Shown here: positions 8,633 through 17,150 of the stretch, piece by piece
Layout: each line of letters opens with the position of its first letter
Position numbering within the stretch: position 1 is the first letter of the stretch
Source of the DNA: Sphingomonas canadensis
Lineage (GTDB): Bacteria > Pseudomonadota > Alphaproteobacteria > Sphingomonadales > Sphingomonadaceae
Direction of reading: 5' to 3'
DNA: 64,000 bases
Assembly: GCF_026013525.1 (NCBI RefSeq)
Contig: NZ_JAPDRA010000012.1
Coordinates: 55,786 to 119,785, forward strand
The notes under the pieces: generated by a model
Database searches by the model: none
The model's input: only the letters and a program-made list of their open reading frames with translations
Told to the model about the DNA's origin: nothing
Made by a program: the position numbers and the translations under genes

Positions 8633-8652
8633 TGATCTTTGATCAAAGATCA
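8633..8652. promoter_or_regulatory. Perfect 20-bp palindrome upstream of the TonB receptor
   Basis: TGATCTTTGA followed by its exact complement TCAAAGATCA. It contains two overlapping copies of the 11-mer GATCTTTGATC/GATCAAAGATC and is the most symmetric of the three sites found at this module's promoters. Confidence 0.75.
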
Positions 8653-8744
8653 ATACACGTGCCGCATTTCGGTCTCCTGCCTGTAATAATCGCCTTTGTT
8701 TCAATGGCTAATGGGCATGGCGGGCAGGCCCGCCGCGCCTGCGA

Positions 8745-9827
8745 TCACCCGTTGCGGACGATTTCTTCAATGCCGATGCTGCGGTCGATCACGTCCAGGC
8801 CGGTCGCCAGGATCCGCGCCCGCCATTCCTCCGAAGCCGGGTAATAGCCCTCGCGGAACGCGGCCGAGACCGAACGGCCGAACGGCGAATCGATCGTGCC
8901 GCGCGTGTGGACGAAATGGTTGGCGCGAAAGGTGTCGAAGCGCTCGCCCATATCATAGGTGCCGAACTCCAGCCCGAAATCGCGGACGCTGCCCGGGCCG
9001 GTGACCCGTTCCCAGCGGTGATACGGCCCGTGCGGATGCTCCGGGATCATGCCCACCTGGCCCCAGCGATAGAGCATCGGCCCGAAGCGCTCGTCCACCC
9101 AGCGGGCATTCTCCGTCCCCGGCGTCTCGCACGAGATGATCATGCCCTGGCCGAAATCGCCGAAGCCGGTGTGGATATCGAGCACGTCGACGGTGCGCGC
9201 GCGGCGCAGGAAGCGCTCGCCGATCGCGTCCATCGTGTCGCGCGACCAGCTTGCCCCGGCGCCGTGATAGGTGATGCCCAGCGGGTGATCGTGCTGGCCG
9301 CGCCGGATCGCGGTGATCGCGCCTTCCATGCCATGTTCGCGGATCAGATCGGTGAAGATGGCGTCGGCGCGTTCGCGCTCCAGCCCTTCCCAGGCGCGCG
9401 GATTGATGCCCTCCTCATAGCGGTCATAGAGCGGGTTCGCGCGGAACGGCGCGGTATCGTAGACCAGGTTGCGGAACACATCGATGTGCTGGTGGTCCTC
9501 GCGCCTGTTCCAGGCGCAGCCCCAGGGATTGATCTGGTGGACCATCAGCAGCGCGTCCTCGCGCCCCGGCCAGTGGCGGCCCGCGCGCTCCAGCCAGGCC
9601 GACTGGATCGCGGCGCCGGCATAGCCCTCAATCCCGTGCGTGCCGGAAACCACCACGGTTACGCGCACGGCATCCTCCGGCCCGATCCAGGCGGCGCGGG
9701 TGCCGATCTCCAGGCCGTCCGGATCGGGCAGCGGGTGGGGATACCATGCCTGTGCCGCGCCCGCCGCGCGCGCCATCGATGCGAACAGCGCATCGGATTG
9801 CGGCACGGTTTCCGAAAACCATTGCAT
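8745..9827 (-). CDS. M14-like metallopeptidase (DUF2817 family)
   Basis: Predicted Zn-dependent hydrolase of the carboxypeptidase-like DUF2817 family, 360 aa. The zinc-site signature GTHGIEGYAG (HxxE) lies in the first third, and DIHTGFGDFG, with a further His, lies in the middle, as in M14-like aminoacylase/carboxypeptidase relatives. No signal peptide is seen, so it should act in the cytoplasm on an imported amide or peptide-like compound. ATG 9827 is chosen because AGG-rich sequence precedes it and the longer frame upstream runs into the operator. It is divergent from the MFS gene and shares the GATC operator region with it. The exact substrate cannot be told. Confidence 0.75.
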   Translation of the reverse strand: MQWFSETVPQSDALFASMARAAGAAQAWYPHPLPDPDGLEIGTRAAWIGPEDAVRVTVVVSGTHGIEGYAGAAIQSAWLERAGRHWPGREDALLMVHQINPWGCAWNRREDHQHIDVFRNLVYDTAPFRANPLYDRYEEGINPRAWEGLERERADAIFTDLIREHGMEGAITAIRRGQHDHPLGITYHGAGASWSRDTMDAIGERFLRRARTVDVLDIHTGFGDFGQGMIISCETPGTENARWVDERFGPMLYRWGQVGMIPEHPHGPYHRWERVTGPGSVRDFGLEFGTYDMGERFDTFRANHFVHTRGTIDSPFGRSVSAAFREGYYPASEEWRARILATGLDVIDRSIGIEEIVRNG

Positions 9828-9874
9828 CGAACCTGACCCTCCTTGGCGATTGACAGCCCGTCTCCTGAAATTAT

Positions 9875-9885
9875 GATCTTTGATC
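9875..9885. promoter_or_regulatory. GATC-TTT-GATC element between the DUF2817 and MFS genes
   Basis: GATCTTTGATC sits between the divergent DUF2817 and MFS genes and three bases before the likely MFS start, so a bound protein could block both promoters. Third member of the three-promoter set. Confidence 0.65.
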
Positions 9886-9888
9886 AAT

Positions 9889-11193
9889 ATGTGGGGAAGT
9901 CAAGCAATCTCAGACGGTACGGCGGTGTCCCGCGGCGAAGCGCATGCGCTGGTCGCGGTGCTGACGGGCGCGTATGTCCTGTCCTATGCCGATCGCCAGT
10001 TCCTGGCGGTGGCGCTCGAATCGATCCGCCACGATCTGGTGCTGGACGAGATCGCGCTGGGCATGCTCTCCGGCCCGGCCTTCGCGCTTTGCTACAGCCT
10101 TCTCGGCGTTCCGCTGGGGATGCTGGGTGATCGCGGCAACCGGCTGCGGCTGATCGCGCTGTGCATCCTGGTGTGGAGCGTGGCCACGGCGGCGTGCGGG
10201 CTGGCGCGCGGCTTCGGCGAGCTGTTCGTGGCGCGCATGGCCGTGGGAGCGGGGGAGGCGGGGCTGCTGCCGCTCGCCTATTCGCTGATGGGCCAGCGCT
10301 TTCCGGCGGAGCGGCTGCCGCTGATGGTCGGCATCTTCATCGGCGGCGGCGCGTTGGGCAGCGGCGTGGCGGTGCTGGCGGGCGGGCCGCTGCTCAATCT
10401 GGTGCCGGCGGTCCATGGGCTGGCGCCGTGGCGGGTGATCTTCCTGGGCCTTGGCATCGCGGGCCTTCCCGTCGCGGCGCTGATCCTGCGCCGGGCCGAG
10501 CCGCCGCGCCCAACCGCGAGGGCGCTGGACGGCGGAGGCGGTCTGGGCGCCTTCCTGCGTGGATCGCCGCATCTGCTGCTGCTCGCGGCGGGCGCGTGCA
10601 TGGTCAACATCATGTTCTATGGGCTGGGCGCCTGGGTGCCCGCCTTCTTCCAGCGCGTGCATGGCTGGAACCCCACCCAGGTGGGCGTCAGCTATGGGTT
10701 GTTGCTGCTGGTGTGCGGGGTGCTGGCCAACCCCTTCTGGGGCTGGGCAGGCACGCGGGTGATCGCGCGCGGGGGCGATGTGATCCGGCTGATGCTGCTG
10801 GCGGCGGTGCTGCCGCTCGCGCTGCTGGTGCCGTTTGCCGCGCTGACGCCCGTGCCGGTGGCGAGCGCGGCGGTGTTCGGTTGCATGCCGCTGGTTTCGG
10901 GATCGCTGATGACGCTGGTGCCGGCGGTGATCGCCGCGGGCACCTCGGCGGCGCTGCGCGGGCGGGTGATGGCGGGCTTCTTCCTGTCGGTGAACCTGGT
11001 GGGAATCGGCGGCGGGCCGCTCGCCTATGCCTGGCTCAGCGGCGCGGGCGGGGCCGGGCGGCCGGGGATCGCCGTGGCGATCGCGGCGCTGACCCCCGTG
11101 GTTCTGGCGGCATGCGCCGCATTGTTCCTTGCCTCGCGCGCGGTGTCGCGGCGGGCGGCCTCAAACGATCGGAGTGGATTTGCGAATGGATGA
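9889..11193 (+). CDS. Major facilitator superfamily transporter
   Basis: Inner-membrane carrier of about 434 aa with twelve predicted hydrophobic helices. The MFS loop-2 motif is recognisable as GMLGDRGNRLRL, and YADRQFLAVAL near the N terminus is typical of the hexuronate/aromatic-acid type (ACS-like) carriers. The start is uncertain: ATG 9889, TTG 9880 or GTG 9925 are all in frame, none with a convincing ribosome-binding site. ATG 9889 keeps the operator outside the gene and may be leaderless. Its end overlaps the SDR start by eight bases, so the two are translationally coupled. It probably moves the hydrolase/SDR/BKACE substrate across the inner membrane. Confidence 0.85.
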   Translation: MWGSQAISDGTAVSRGEAHALVAVLTGAYVLSYADRQFLAVALESIRHDLVLDEIALGMLSGPAFALCYSLLGVPLGMLGDRGNRLRLIALCILVWSVATAACGLARGFGELFVARMAVGAGEAGLLPLAYSLMGQRFPAERLPLMVGIFIGGGALGSGVAVLAGGPLLNLVPAVHGLAPWRVIFLGLGIAGLPVAALILRRAEPPRPTARALDGGGGLGAFLRGSPHLLLLAAGACMVNIMFYGLGAWVPAFFQRVHGWNPTQVGVSYGLLLLVCGVLANPFWGWAGTRVIARGGDVIRLMLLAAVLPLALLVPFAALTPVPVASAAVFGCMPLVSGSLMTLVPAVIAAGTSAALRGRVMAGFFLSVNLVGIGGGPLAYAWLSGAGGAGRPGIAVAIAALTPVVLAACAALFLASRAVSRRAASNDRSGFANG

Positions 11194-11944
11194 CAGGCGC
11201 CAGTCGGTGCTGGTGACGGCCGGCGGATCGGGAATCGGGCGGGCGATCGCGGAGCGGTTCCTGCGCGCGGGCGCCGAGGTGCATGTGTGCGATGTGGACG
11301 CGGACGCGCTCGCCGCGCTGGAGGCAGAGGAGCCCATGGTGCGGAGCTATCGCGCCGACGTATCGGACGAGCGCGAGGTCGCGGCGATGTTCGATGCGAT
11401 CGGCGGCGTCGACGTGCTGGTGAACAACGCCGGCATCGGCGGCCCGCGCGGATCGATCGAGGAGATCGATGGCGTGGAATGGGAACGCACGATCGCAGTC
11501 AACCTGACCGGCGCCTTCCACGTCACCCGCCGTGCCGTGGCGGCGATGAAGACCGCGGGCGGCGGCGCGATCGTGAACATCTCCACCGCCTCGGTGCGAA
11601 CGGGCATGCCGATGCGCACCGCCTATGTCGCGTCGAAACAGGGGCTGATGGGCTTCACCGCCAATCTGGCGCGCGAACTGGGGCCGGACAACATCCGCTG
11701 CAACGCGATCCTACCCGGCCTGATCGACAACCCGCGCGGTCGCGCACTGGTGGCGCGGATGGCGGACGAGAATGGGCGCAGCGTGGCGGAGACCGAGGCG
11801 GAGATGCTGCGCTTCATCTCGATGCGCTGCTGGATCGATCCGGCGGAGGTAGGCGATCTGGCCGTGTTCCTCGCCTCGCCTGCGGCACGGCACATCACCG
11901 GCCAGTTCATCGGGGTATGCGGCGGCGCCGAGTGGGAAGGCTGA
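11186..11944 (+). CDS. Short-chain dehydrogenase/reductase
   Basis: NAD(P)-dependent oxidoreductase of 252 aa with the classical SDR elements: cofactor motif TAGGSGIG near residue 11, NNAG in the middle, and the catalytic S...YVASK set (NISTAS, then AYVASKQG). The start is ATG 11186, inside the last codons of the MFS gene, with GGAG upstream. In this module an obvious role is oxidation of a hydroxy acid to the beta-keto acid that the BKACE enzyme could then cleave. That link is inferred from gene content and the shared operator, not from substrate-specific residues. Confidence 0.85.
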   Translation: MDDRRQSVLVTAGGSGIGRAIAERFLRAGAEVHVCDVDADALAALEAEEPMVRSYRADVSDEREVAAMFDAIGGVDVLVNNAGIGGPRGSIEEIDGVEWERTIAVNLTGAFHVTRRAVAAMKTAGGGAIVNISTASVRTGMPMRTAYVASKQGLMGFTANLARELGPDNIRCNAILPGLIDNPRGRALVARMADENGRSVAETEAEMLRFISMRCWIDPAEVGDLAVFLASPAARHITGQFIGVCGGAEWEG

Positions 11945-12023
11945 CCGGTGCATCCCCGGCGCCCGGCAGTGACAGACACCCCGGTCATCCCCTATAGCTT
12001 CGGGGAAAGGGAAGGAATTTTCG

Positions 12024-12722
12024 ATGGCTACGCCCGCGCCGCGCGCGCGCTTCGCACCGGTCCAGCGCAACACCCTGAAGGATCAGAGCTATGCGCAACT
12101 GCGCCAGGCGCTGATCACCGGCCGCTTCGAGCCCGGCGAGAACGTGACCGTGAAGCTGCTGGCCGAGCAGCTCGGCTCCGGCATCATGCCGGTGCGCGAG
12201 GCGGTGCAGCGGCTGGTGGCGGAGGGCGCGCTGGTCAACCTGCCGAGCGGGCGCGTTTATGTGCCCGCGCTGACCCGCGCCGAGTTCGACGAGGTGATCG
12301 AGATCCGGCTGCTGCTGGAGCCCTATTGCTGCCGCAAGGCGACCGCCAACATGAACCCGCGGCTGGTTGCCGAACTGCGCGCGCTGCAGGAACAGCTCCA
12401 GCGCGCGGCCAGTGGCGATCAGGCCGAAGCGATGCTCTGGGCCAATTATCAGTTCCATTTCGGCATCTATCGCCAATCCGGCATGGGCCAGATGCTGCCG
12501 CTGATCGAGGCGGTGTGGCTGCGCTTCGGCCCGATGATGAAGCACAGCCAGGCCGACAGCGCCGACGCCCGCGCCTATGTGGAGGCCGAGCTGCACGCGC
12601 AGGACGAGCTGTGCGGCGCGCTGGAGCGGCACGATGGCGAGGGCGCGGCGCGGATGATGGAGCAGATCGTCAACGGCACCGCCGACTGGTATCGCCGGAC
12701 CTTCCCCTTCGCGGAGGACTGA
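12024..12722 (+). CDS. GntR-family regulator, FCD (FadR) subgroup
   Basis: Transcription factor of 232 aa: N-terminal winged helix (about residues 17-80, with the recognition stretch GIMPVREAVQRLVAEGALV) and a C-terminal all-helical FCD ligand domain, whose metal-site Asp/His pattern is suggested by EVIEIRLLLE and FHFGIYRQSG. It lies 79 bases after the SDR gene on the same strand and is the only regulator in the BKACE/TonB/DUF2817/MFS/SDR module. It is therefore the best candidate to bind the GATCTTTGATC elements. It ends 17 bases from the convergent Lrp gene. Confidence 0.87.
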   Translation: MATPAPRARFAPVQRNTLKDQSYAQLRQALITGRFEPGENVTVKLLAEQLGSGIMPVREAVQRLVAEGALVNLPSGRVYVPALTRAEFDEVIEIRLLLEPYCCRKATANMNPRLVAELRALQEQLQRAASGDQAEAMLWANYQFHFGIYRQSGMGQMLPLIEAVWLRFGPMMKHSQADSADARAYVEAELHAQDELCGALERHDGEGAARMMEQIVNGTADWYRRTFPFAED

Positions 12723-12739
12723 GCCGGGCCAGTGCCGGG

Positions 12740-13204
12740 TCAGAGCGGCAGCGCGGTGGTGGACTTGATCTCCGACAGCGCCACCGTGGAGATGATCTCG
12801 CGCACCGCGGGCAGCACCGACAGCTTGTCGAAGAAGAAGCGCTCATAGGCTTCGATATCCGGCGCGACGATCCGCAGCATGAAATCCTGCGATCCCATCA
12901 GCACATAGCATTCCAGCACTTCGGGCATCGCGCGGATCGCCGCGCTGAACGCCTCGAGCTGGGCGCGGTCATGCACGTTGAGCTTCACCTGCGCGAAAAC
13001 CTGCGCGCGCAGCCCCACCTTGCGCCGGTCCACCAGCGCCACCCGGCGCTTGATGAAGCCTTCGCGCTCCAGCCGGTCGATGCGGCGCCAGCAGGGCGAG
13101 GCCGAAAGGTTCACGCGCTCGGCGATCGCGGCGGTGGTCAGCGTGGCGTCCTCCTGCAACAGCGCGAGGATCTGGCGTTCGTAGGCGTCGAGGGTATCGG
13201 GCAT
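12740..13204 (-). CDS. Lrp/AsnC-family transcriptional regulator
   Basis: Amino-acid-responsive regulator of 154 aa. The N-terminal winged helix (LDAYERQILALLQEDATLTT, then the recognition helix with SASPCWRRIDRLEREG) precedes a C-terminal RAM/ACT-like ligand domain. It is divergent from the amino acid dehydrogenase gene. Two copies of an ACCGG-(3 or 4)-C(C/T)GGT element lie in the 120-base gap between them, one just six bases from this start codon. It most likely controls the dehydrogenase-ACT-aminotransferase unit and itself in response to an amino acid. Confidence 0.9.
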   Translation of the reverse strand: MPDTLDAYERQILALLQEDATLTTAAIAERVNLSASPCWRRIDRLEREGFIKRRVALVDRRKVGLRAQVFAQVKLNVHDRAQLEAFSAAIRAMPEVLECYVLMGSQDFMLRIVAPDIEAYERFFFDKLSVLPAVREIISTVALSEIKSTTALPL

Positions 13205-13208
13205 GATT

Positions 13209-13258
13209 CACCGGAATCTGGTCAGGACTCGAATAGCTTTACCGGAAATCCGGTGAAA
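13209..13258. promoter_or_regulatory. Pair of Lrp-type inverted repeats
   Basis: Two related elements lie between the divergent lrp and dehydrogenase genes: ACCGG-AAT-CTGGT (13210-13222) and the more perfect ACCGG-AAAT-CCGGT (13241-13254, flanked by TTT and GAAA). The centres are about 31 bp apart, three helical turns, as expected for cooperative binding of Lrp dimers. Confidence 0.6.
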
Positions 13259-13324
13259 TCGCGATGAAGTAGGTGAGCGCTTTCGCCGCGCACGGCGTAT
13301 TTCACCGCTCGACGGAACAATGAC

Positions 13325-14404
13325 GTGCTGGAGCAAGACGTGACGCTGGAAATGCCATCGGCCCCCGAACGGATCGTTCGCCTTGAGGATGCCGCCACGG
13401 GACTATCGGGCGCGATCGTGATCGATTCGACGCGGCTCGGGCCGGCGGCGGGCGGATGCCGGCTGTGGCACTATGCGGACGGCGCGGCGGTGCTGGCCGA
13501 CGCGCAGCGGCTGGCGCGGGGCATGAGCTACAAGAACGCGCTTGCGGGCCTGCCGCTGGGCGGGGGCAAGGCGGTGATCAGCCGGCCCCGGGGCAGCTTC
13601 GACCGGGCGGCGCTGTTCGCCGCCTTCGGCCGCGCGGTGCGGGCGCTCGACGGCGCCTATGTGACCGCCGAGGACGTGGGCACCGGAGTCGAAGACATGA
13701 CCCATGTCGCCACCATGACGCGCCATGTGGCGGGCCTGACGCAGGTGCCGGGCCGGGCGGGGGGCGATCCTTCGCCCTGGACGGCGCGGGGCGTCTTCTC
13801 CGCGATGCGCGTGGCGGCGGAGCGGGGGCTCGGCCGGCCGTTGGAGGATATGGTGGTGGCGGTGCAGGGTCTGGGCCATGTCGGCTTCGCGCTCTGCGCG
13901 CTGCTGGACGCGGCGGGCGCCCAGCTGATCGTCGCCGATCCGAATGCGGAGGCCGCAGCACGCGCGGCGGAGATGTTCGGCGCGGCTGTGGTCGATCCCG
14001 CCGCGATCCTGGACGCCGACGCCGATATCTTCGCGCCCTGCGCGCTGGGCGGCGCGATCGGCGATGCGGCGCTGGACCGGCTGAAGGCGCGCGTCGTGTG
14101 CGGGGCGGCCAACAACCAGCTCGCCACCGCCGCGCACGGCGACCGGCTGATGGAGCGCGGCATCCTCTACGCGCCCGATTATGTCGCCAACGCGGGTGGG
14201 ATCATCAACGTCGCCGCCGAATATCTGGGCTGGCCGCTCGCCCAGGTGGCGGAGCGGGTCGACGCGATCGGCGCGCGGCTGGGCGAGGTGTTCGATCGCG
14301 CGGCGGAGGAGGGCATCGCCCCCGGCCGCGCCGCGGACCGGCTCGCCGCCGCGCTGATCGCCGCCGCTCCGGCCTACAGTCTGGCTGGCGCGCCGCCTGC
14401 CTGA
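13325..14404 (+). CDS. Leu/Phe/Val-type amino acid dehydrogenase
   Basis: NAD-dependent oxidative deaminase, 359 aa, the length of leucine and phenylalanine dehydrogenases rather than glutamate dehydrogenase. Visible motifs: GGCRLWHY, the catalytic-Lys segments MSYKNALAGLPLGGGKAVI, YVTAEDVGTG and the Rossmann motif GLGHVG. The start is taken as GTG 13325, with GGAAC upstream; the ATG at 13320 is out of frame. The nearby aromatic aminotransferase and the upstream HPPD/HmgA pathway favour phenylalanine or a broad branched-chain/aromatic range, but the residues that separate Leu from Phe specificity cannot be judged here. Probably under Lrp control. Confidence 0.85.
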   Translation: MLEQDVTLEMPSAPERIVRLEDAATGLSGAIVIDSTRLGPAAGGCRLWHYADGAAVLADAQRLARGMSYKNALAGLPLGGGKAVISRPRGSFDRAALFAAFGRAVRALDGAYVTAEDVGTGVEDMTHVATMTRHVAGLTQVPGRAGGDPSPWTARGVFSAMRVAAERGLGRPLEDMVVAVQGLGHVGFALCALLDAAGAQLIVADPNAEAAARAAEMFGAAVVDPAAILDADADIFAPCALGGAIGDAALDRLKARVVCGAANNQLATAAHGDRLMERGILYAPDYVANAGGIINVAAEYLGWPLAQVAERVDAIGARLGEVFDRAAEEGIAPGRAADRLAAALIAAAPAYSLAGAPPA

Positions 14405-14408
14405 CGCC

Positions 14409-14645
14409 ATGGCCGCCGCGCGCTTCGAGATCGCGGGCGACGCCTGTCCGCAATTGCTCAACCGGCTGCTCGGGCTGCTCGCACAGCAGGACCGGGTGCC
14501 GGACTCGGTGATCGCTCGACGCGAGGGCGACATGCTGAGCATCGGTATCGCGATCGACGGAATCGACCCGCACCGCGCCGAGATCATTGCCGAGAAGATG
14601 CGGTCGATGGTGTCGGTGCTCCACGTACAAACCCAACTGGATTGA
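14409..14645 (+). CDS. Small ACT-domain protein, IlvM-like
   Basis: Stand-alone protein of 78 aa resembling the ACT domain of small acetolactate synthase subunits (IlvM type): FEIAGDACPQLLNRLLGLLAQQ, then beta strands ending SMVSVLHVQTQLD. No acetolactate synthase large subunit is nearby, so a biosynthetic role is unlikely. Its place four bases after an amino acid dehydrogenase and five before an aminotransferase suggests an amino-acid-sensing subunit for one of them (inference). Confidence 0.65.
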   Translation: MAAARFEIAGDACPQLLNRLLGLLAQQDRVPDSVIARREGDMLSIGIAIDGIDPHRAEIIAEKMRSMVSVLHVQTQLD

Positions 14646-14649
14646 CCCG

Positions 14650-15846
14650 ATGGCCGAAACCGCATTGATCGCCGCCCCCGTCCTGGACGGCTTGCCGCAG
14701 CAGCCCGCCGATCCGCTGCTGGCGTTGATCGGCATGTTCCGCGCCGATCCGCGCCCGGACAAGATCGACCTGGGCGTCGGCGTGTTCCGCGACGACGGCG
14801 GCGCCACCCCGGTCCTCGACGCGGTGAAACATGCCGAGGAGCTGTTGCTCGCGCGCCAGGACAGCAAATCCTATCTTGGTGCGGACGGGGACCGCGGCTT
14901 CGTGGCGCTGCTGGAGCCGATCGTGTTCGGCGCGGACGCCGCCAATCCGCTGCGGACGGGGGTGCAGACCCCGGGCGGCACGGGCGCGCTGCGGCTGGGG
15001 ATGGATCTGCTGGCGCGCGCGCGGCCGGACATGGCGATCTGGATCGGCGAGCCGAGCTGGGCCAATCACGTGCCCACCGCCGCGGCGGCGCAGCTCACCG
15101 TCCGCCGGCACCGTTTCTTCGACCAGGTCAGCCAGCGGCTGGAGATCGACGCAATGCTCGCCGGTCTGGCACAGGCGCGGCCCGGGGATGCGTTGTTGCT
15201 GCACGGCTGCGGCCACAATCCCAGCGGCGCCACCGTGCATGCGGCGGACTGGCTGCGGATCGCCGCCTTTGTGCGCGAGCGCGGGCTGATCCCGTTCGTC
15301 GACCTGGCCTATCAGGGGCTGGCGCACGGGCTGGAGGAGGATGCGGCGGGGCTGCGCATCCTGCTGGAAGCGGCGCCCGAGGCGCTGGTCGCCTATAGCT
15401 GCGACAAGAATTTCGGCATGTACCGCGATCGCGTGGGCGCGCTGTGGGTCCAGGCCACCGATGGCGACGCGCTGGCACGGGCGCGTTCCAACATGCTGTC
15501 GCTGGCGCGGACCTTCTGGTCGATGCCGCCCGATCATGGCGCCGCGGTGGTGCGGCTGGTGCTGTCCGATCCGCTGCTCCGCGCGAGCTGGGAGGCGGAG
15601 CTGGCGGGAATGCGCGATCGCATCGCGGGCCTGCGCCGCGCGGTGGCCGCGACGGAACCCAGGCTGGCGGCGCTGGCCGAGCAGACGGGCATGTTCTCGC
15701 TGCTGCCGGTCAGCGCCGCTGCGGTGACGGCGCTGCGCGAGGAGCATGGCATCTACATGGCCGGCGATGCACGCATCAACGTGGCCGGGCTGCGGCTGGA
15801 GGATGTGCCGCGCTTCGTCGCTGCGGTCGGGCGCTGGCTCGGCTGA
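14650..15846 (+). CDS. Aromatic amino acid aminotransferase (class I)
   Basis: PLP enzyme of 398 aa in the AspC/TyrB subgroup (N-terminal PADPLLALIGMFRADPRPDKIDLGVGVF, HGCGHNPSG around the PLP phosphate region). The Schiff-base Lys lies in SCDKNFGMYRDRVG. It transfers the amino group from Tyr/Phe or Asp to 2-oxoglutarate. With 4-hydroxyphenylpyruvate dioxygenase and homogentisate dioxygenase in the same window, tyrosine transamination is a sensible role. ATG 14650 follows the ACT gene by five bases, so the dehydrogenase, ACT and aminotransferase genes form one unit. Confidence 0.9.
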   Translation: MAETALIAAPVLDGLPQQPADPLLALIGMFRADPRPDKIDLGVGVFRDDGGATPVLDAVKHAEELLLARQDSKSYLGADGDRGFVALLEPIVFGADAANPLRTGVQTPGGTGALRLGMDLLARARPDMAIWIGEPSWANHVPTAAAAQLTVRRHRFFDQVSQRLEIDAMLAGLAQARPGDALLLHGCGHNPSGATVHAADWLRIAAFVRERGLIPFVDLAYQGLAHGLEEDAAGLRILLEAAPEALVAYSCDKNFGMYRDRVGALWVQATDGDALARARSNMLSLARTFWSMPPDHGAAVVRLVLSDPLLRASWEAELAGMRDRIAGLRRAVAATEPRLAALAEQTGMFSLLPVSAAAVTALREEHGIYMAGDARINVAGLRLEDVPRFVAAVGRWLG

Positions 15847-15863
15847 GGCAGCGCCCCGCTCGA

Positions 15864-17147
15864 TCAGCCCATCACCGATCCGCCGCCGGGGAGCACCGCG
15901 CGTCGGCGCGCGAAGGCGCCCAGGTCCAGCGCCTGGCCGATCCGCGGCAGGCGGAACGGCGGCGGGGCGGGGCGTTCGGCGCCATCGCCATGGTGGGCCA
16001 CCAGCGCGGCGACGATCTCGCCCGCCATCGGCGCGTTCTTGAACTGGTTGCCGCTGGTGCCGATCGCCAGGAACATGCCGTCCACATCGGCGCGATCGTA
16101 CACCGGCGTCCAGTCCGACGCGACGTCGTAGAGCGCGGCATAGCCCTGTGCCCGCGCCGCGATGGGCAGATCCGGAAAGCGCAGCGCCGCGCGCCATAGC
16201 TGGTTGGTCGATTGCTCGGTCAACGCGGGCTCAGGTCCGTCCGCGCTGGTCCACAACAGCGGATCGCAGGCCGGCTCGATCGATCCGATCAGCAGCTTGG
16301 CGCCGGTCTCCGGCCGGTAATAGACGCCGGTATCCTCGTCCGCCATCACCATCGGCCGCGCCAGGAAGCCGGCCGGGGCGGGGGTGTGGACCACCTCGGT
16401 CGCCATCGGGCGGATAACCACGCTCATGTCGCGTCCTGCCCCGGCCAGCGCGTTGATCGCGCCCGAATGCGGGCCGGCCGCGTTGACCAGCAGCGGCGCG
16501 TCGATCCGTTCCCCGTCCGCCAGCGTCACGCCCTGGATGCGTCCGCCGGCGGTGCGGATCGCGGCGATCTCCGCCTTGTAGCGGAAACGGGCGCCACGCG
16601 CCTCGGCGGCGGCGGCCAGGTTGCGGGCGGCGGCCAGCGGATCGTCGACATATCCGGCCTCCGGGAAAAACAGCGCACCCTCGATCGCGCGGCCGTTCGG
16701 CATGCCGAAGGCGGTGTCGTCGATGCGCCGCGGCGGCGCATAGGAATCGAGGGCCATGCCGGGCAACGCGCGCGTCAGCGTCTCCGCGTCCCACCGGTCG
16801 TAGCGGACGCCCACCGCGTCTAGGATGCGCCGCGGCCCGGCCAGCCGCGCATTCTCGGCGGTCTCGAACAACAGGCAGCCGCAACGGACGTATCGCGCCA
16901 GATGCTCGGCGGGCCGGGCCTCGACGAAATCGGGCCAATCCTCCCAGTGGAACTGGCTTTCATAGGCGAGCGCGGTCGCCGGGATGGTCGAATAATAGGA
17001 GCGGATCACCGCCGAGGAAGCGGAGGTGGAGCCGTATCCCGCACCCGCCAGCCGGTCGATCACCAGCACGTCATGGCCGCGCCGGGCCAGCGCGAGCGCG
17101 CAGGACGCGCCGATGATGCCGGCGCCGACGACAATCACATCGGTCAT
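15864..17147 (-). CDS. FAD-dependent amino acid/amine oxidoreductase (DAO family)
   Basis: Flavoenzyme of 427 aa like sarcosine oxidase, glycine oxidase and D-amino acid dehydrogenase. The N-terminal dinucleotide-binding motif is VVGAGIIGASCALALARRG, and the GTSGNQFKNAPMAGE segment near the C terminus is the usual second FAD contact of this family. It oxidises an amine C-N bond and releases an imine. It is the last gene of a long minus-strand operon, three bases after an amino acid permease gene, and is convergent with the aminotransferase gene. It probably degrades the amino compound released by the upstream hydrolases. Substrate stereochemistry cannot be inferred. Confidence 0.85.
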   Translation of the reverse strand: MTDVIVVGAGIIGASCALALARRGHDVLVIDRLAGAGYGSTSASSAVIRSYYSTIPATALAYESQFHWEDWPDFVEARPAEHLARYVRCGCLLFETAENARLAGPRRILDAVGVRYDRWDAETLTRALPGMALDSYAPPRRIDDTAFGMPNGRAIEGALFFPEAGYVDDPLAAARNLAAAAEARGARFRYKAEIAAIRTAGGRIQGVTLADGERIDAPLLVNAAGPHSGAINALAGAGRDMSVVIRPMATEVVHTPAPAGFLARPMVMADEDTGVYYRPETGAKLLIGSIEPACDPLLWTSADGPEPALTEQSTNQLWRAALRFPDLPIAARAQGYAALYDVASDWTPVYDRADVDGMFLAIGTSGNQFKNAPMAGEIVAALVAHHGDGAERPAPPPFRLPRIGQALDLGAFARRRAVLPGGGSVMG

Positions 17148-17150
17148 GGC

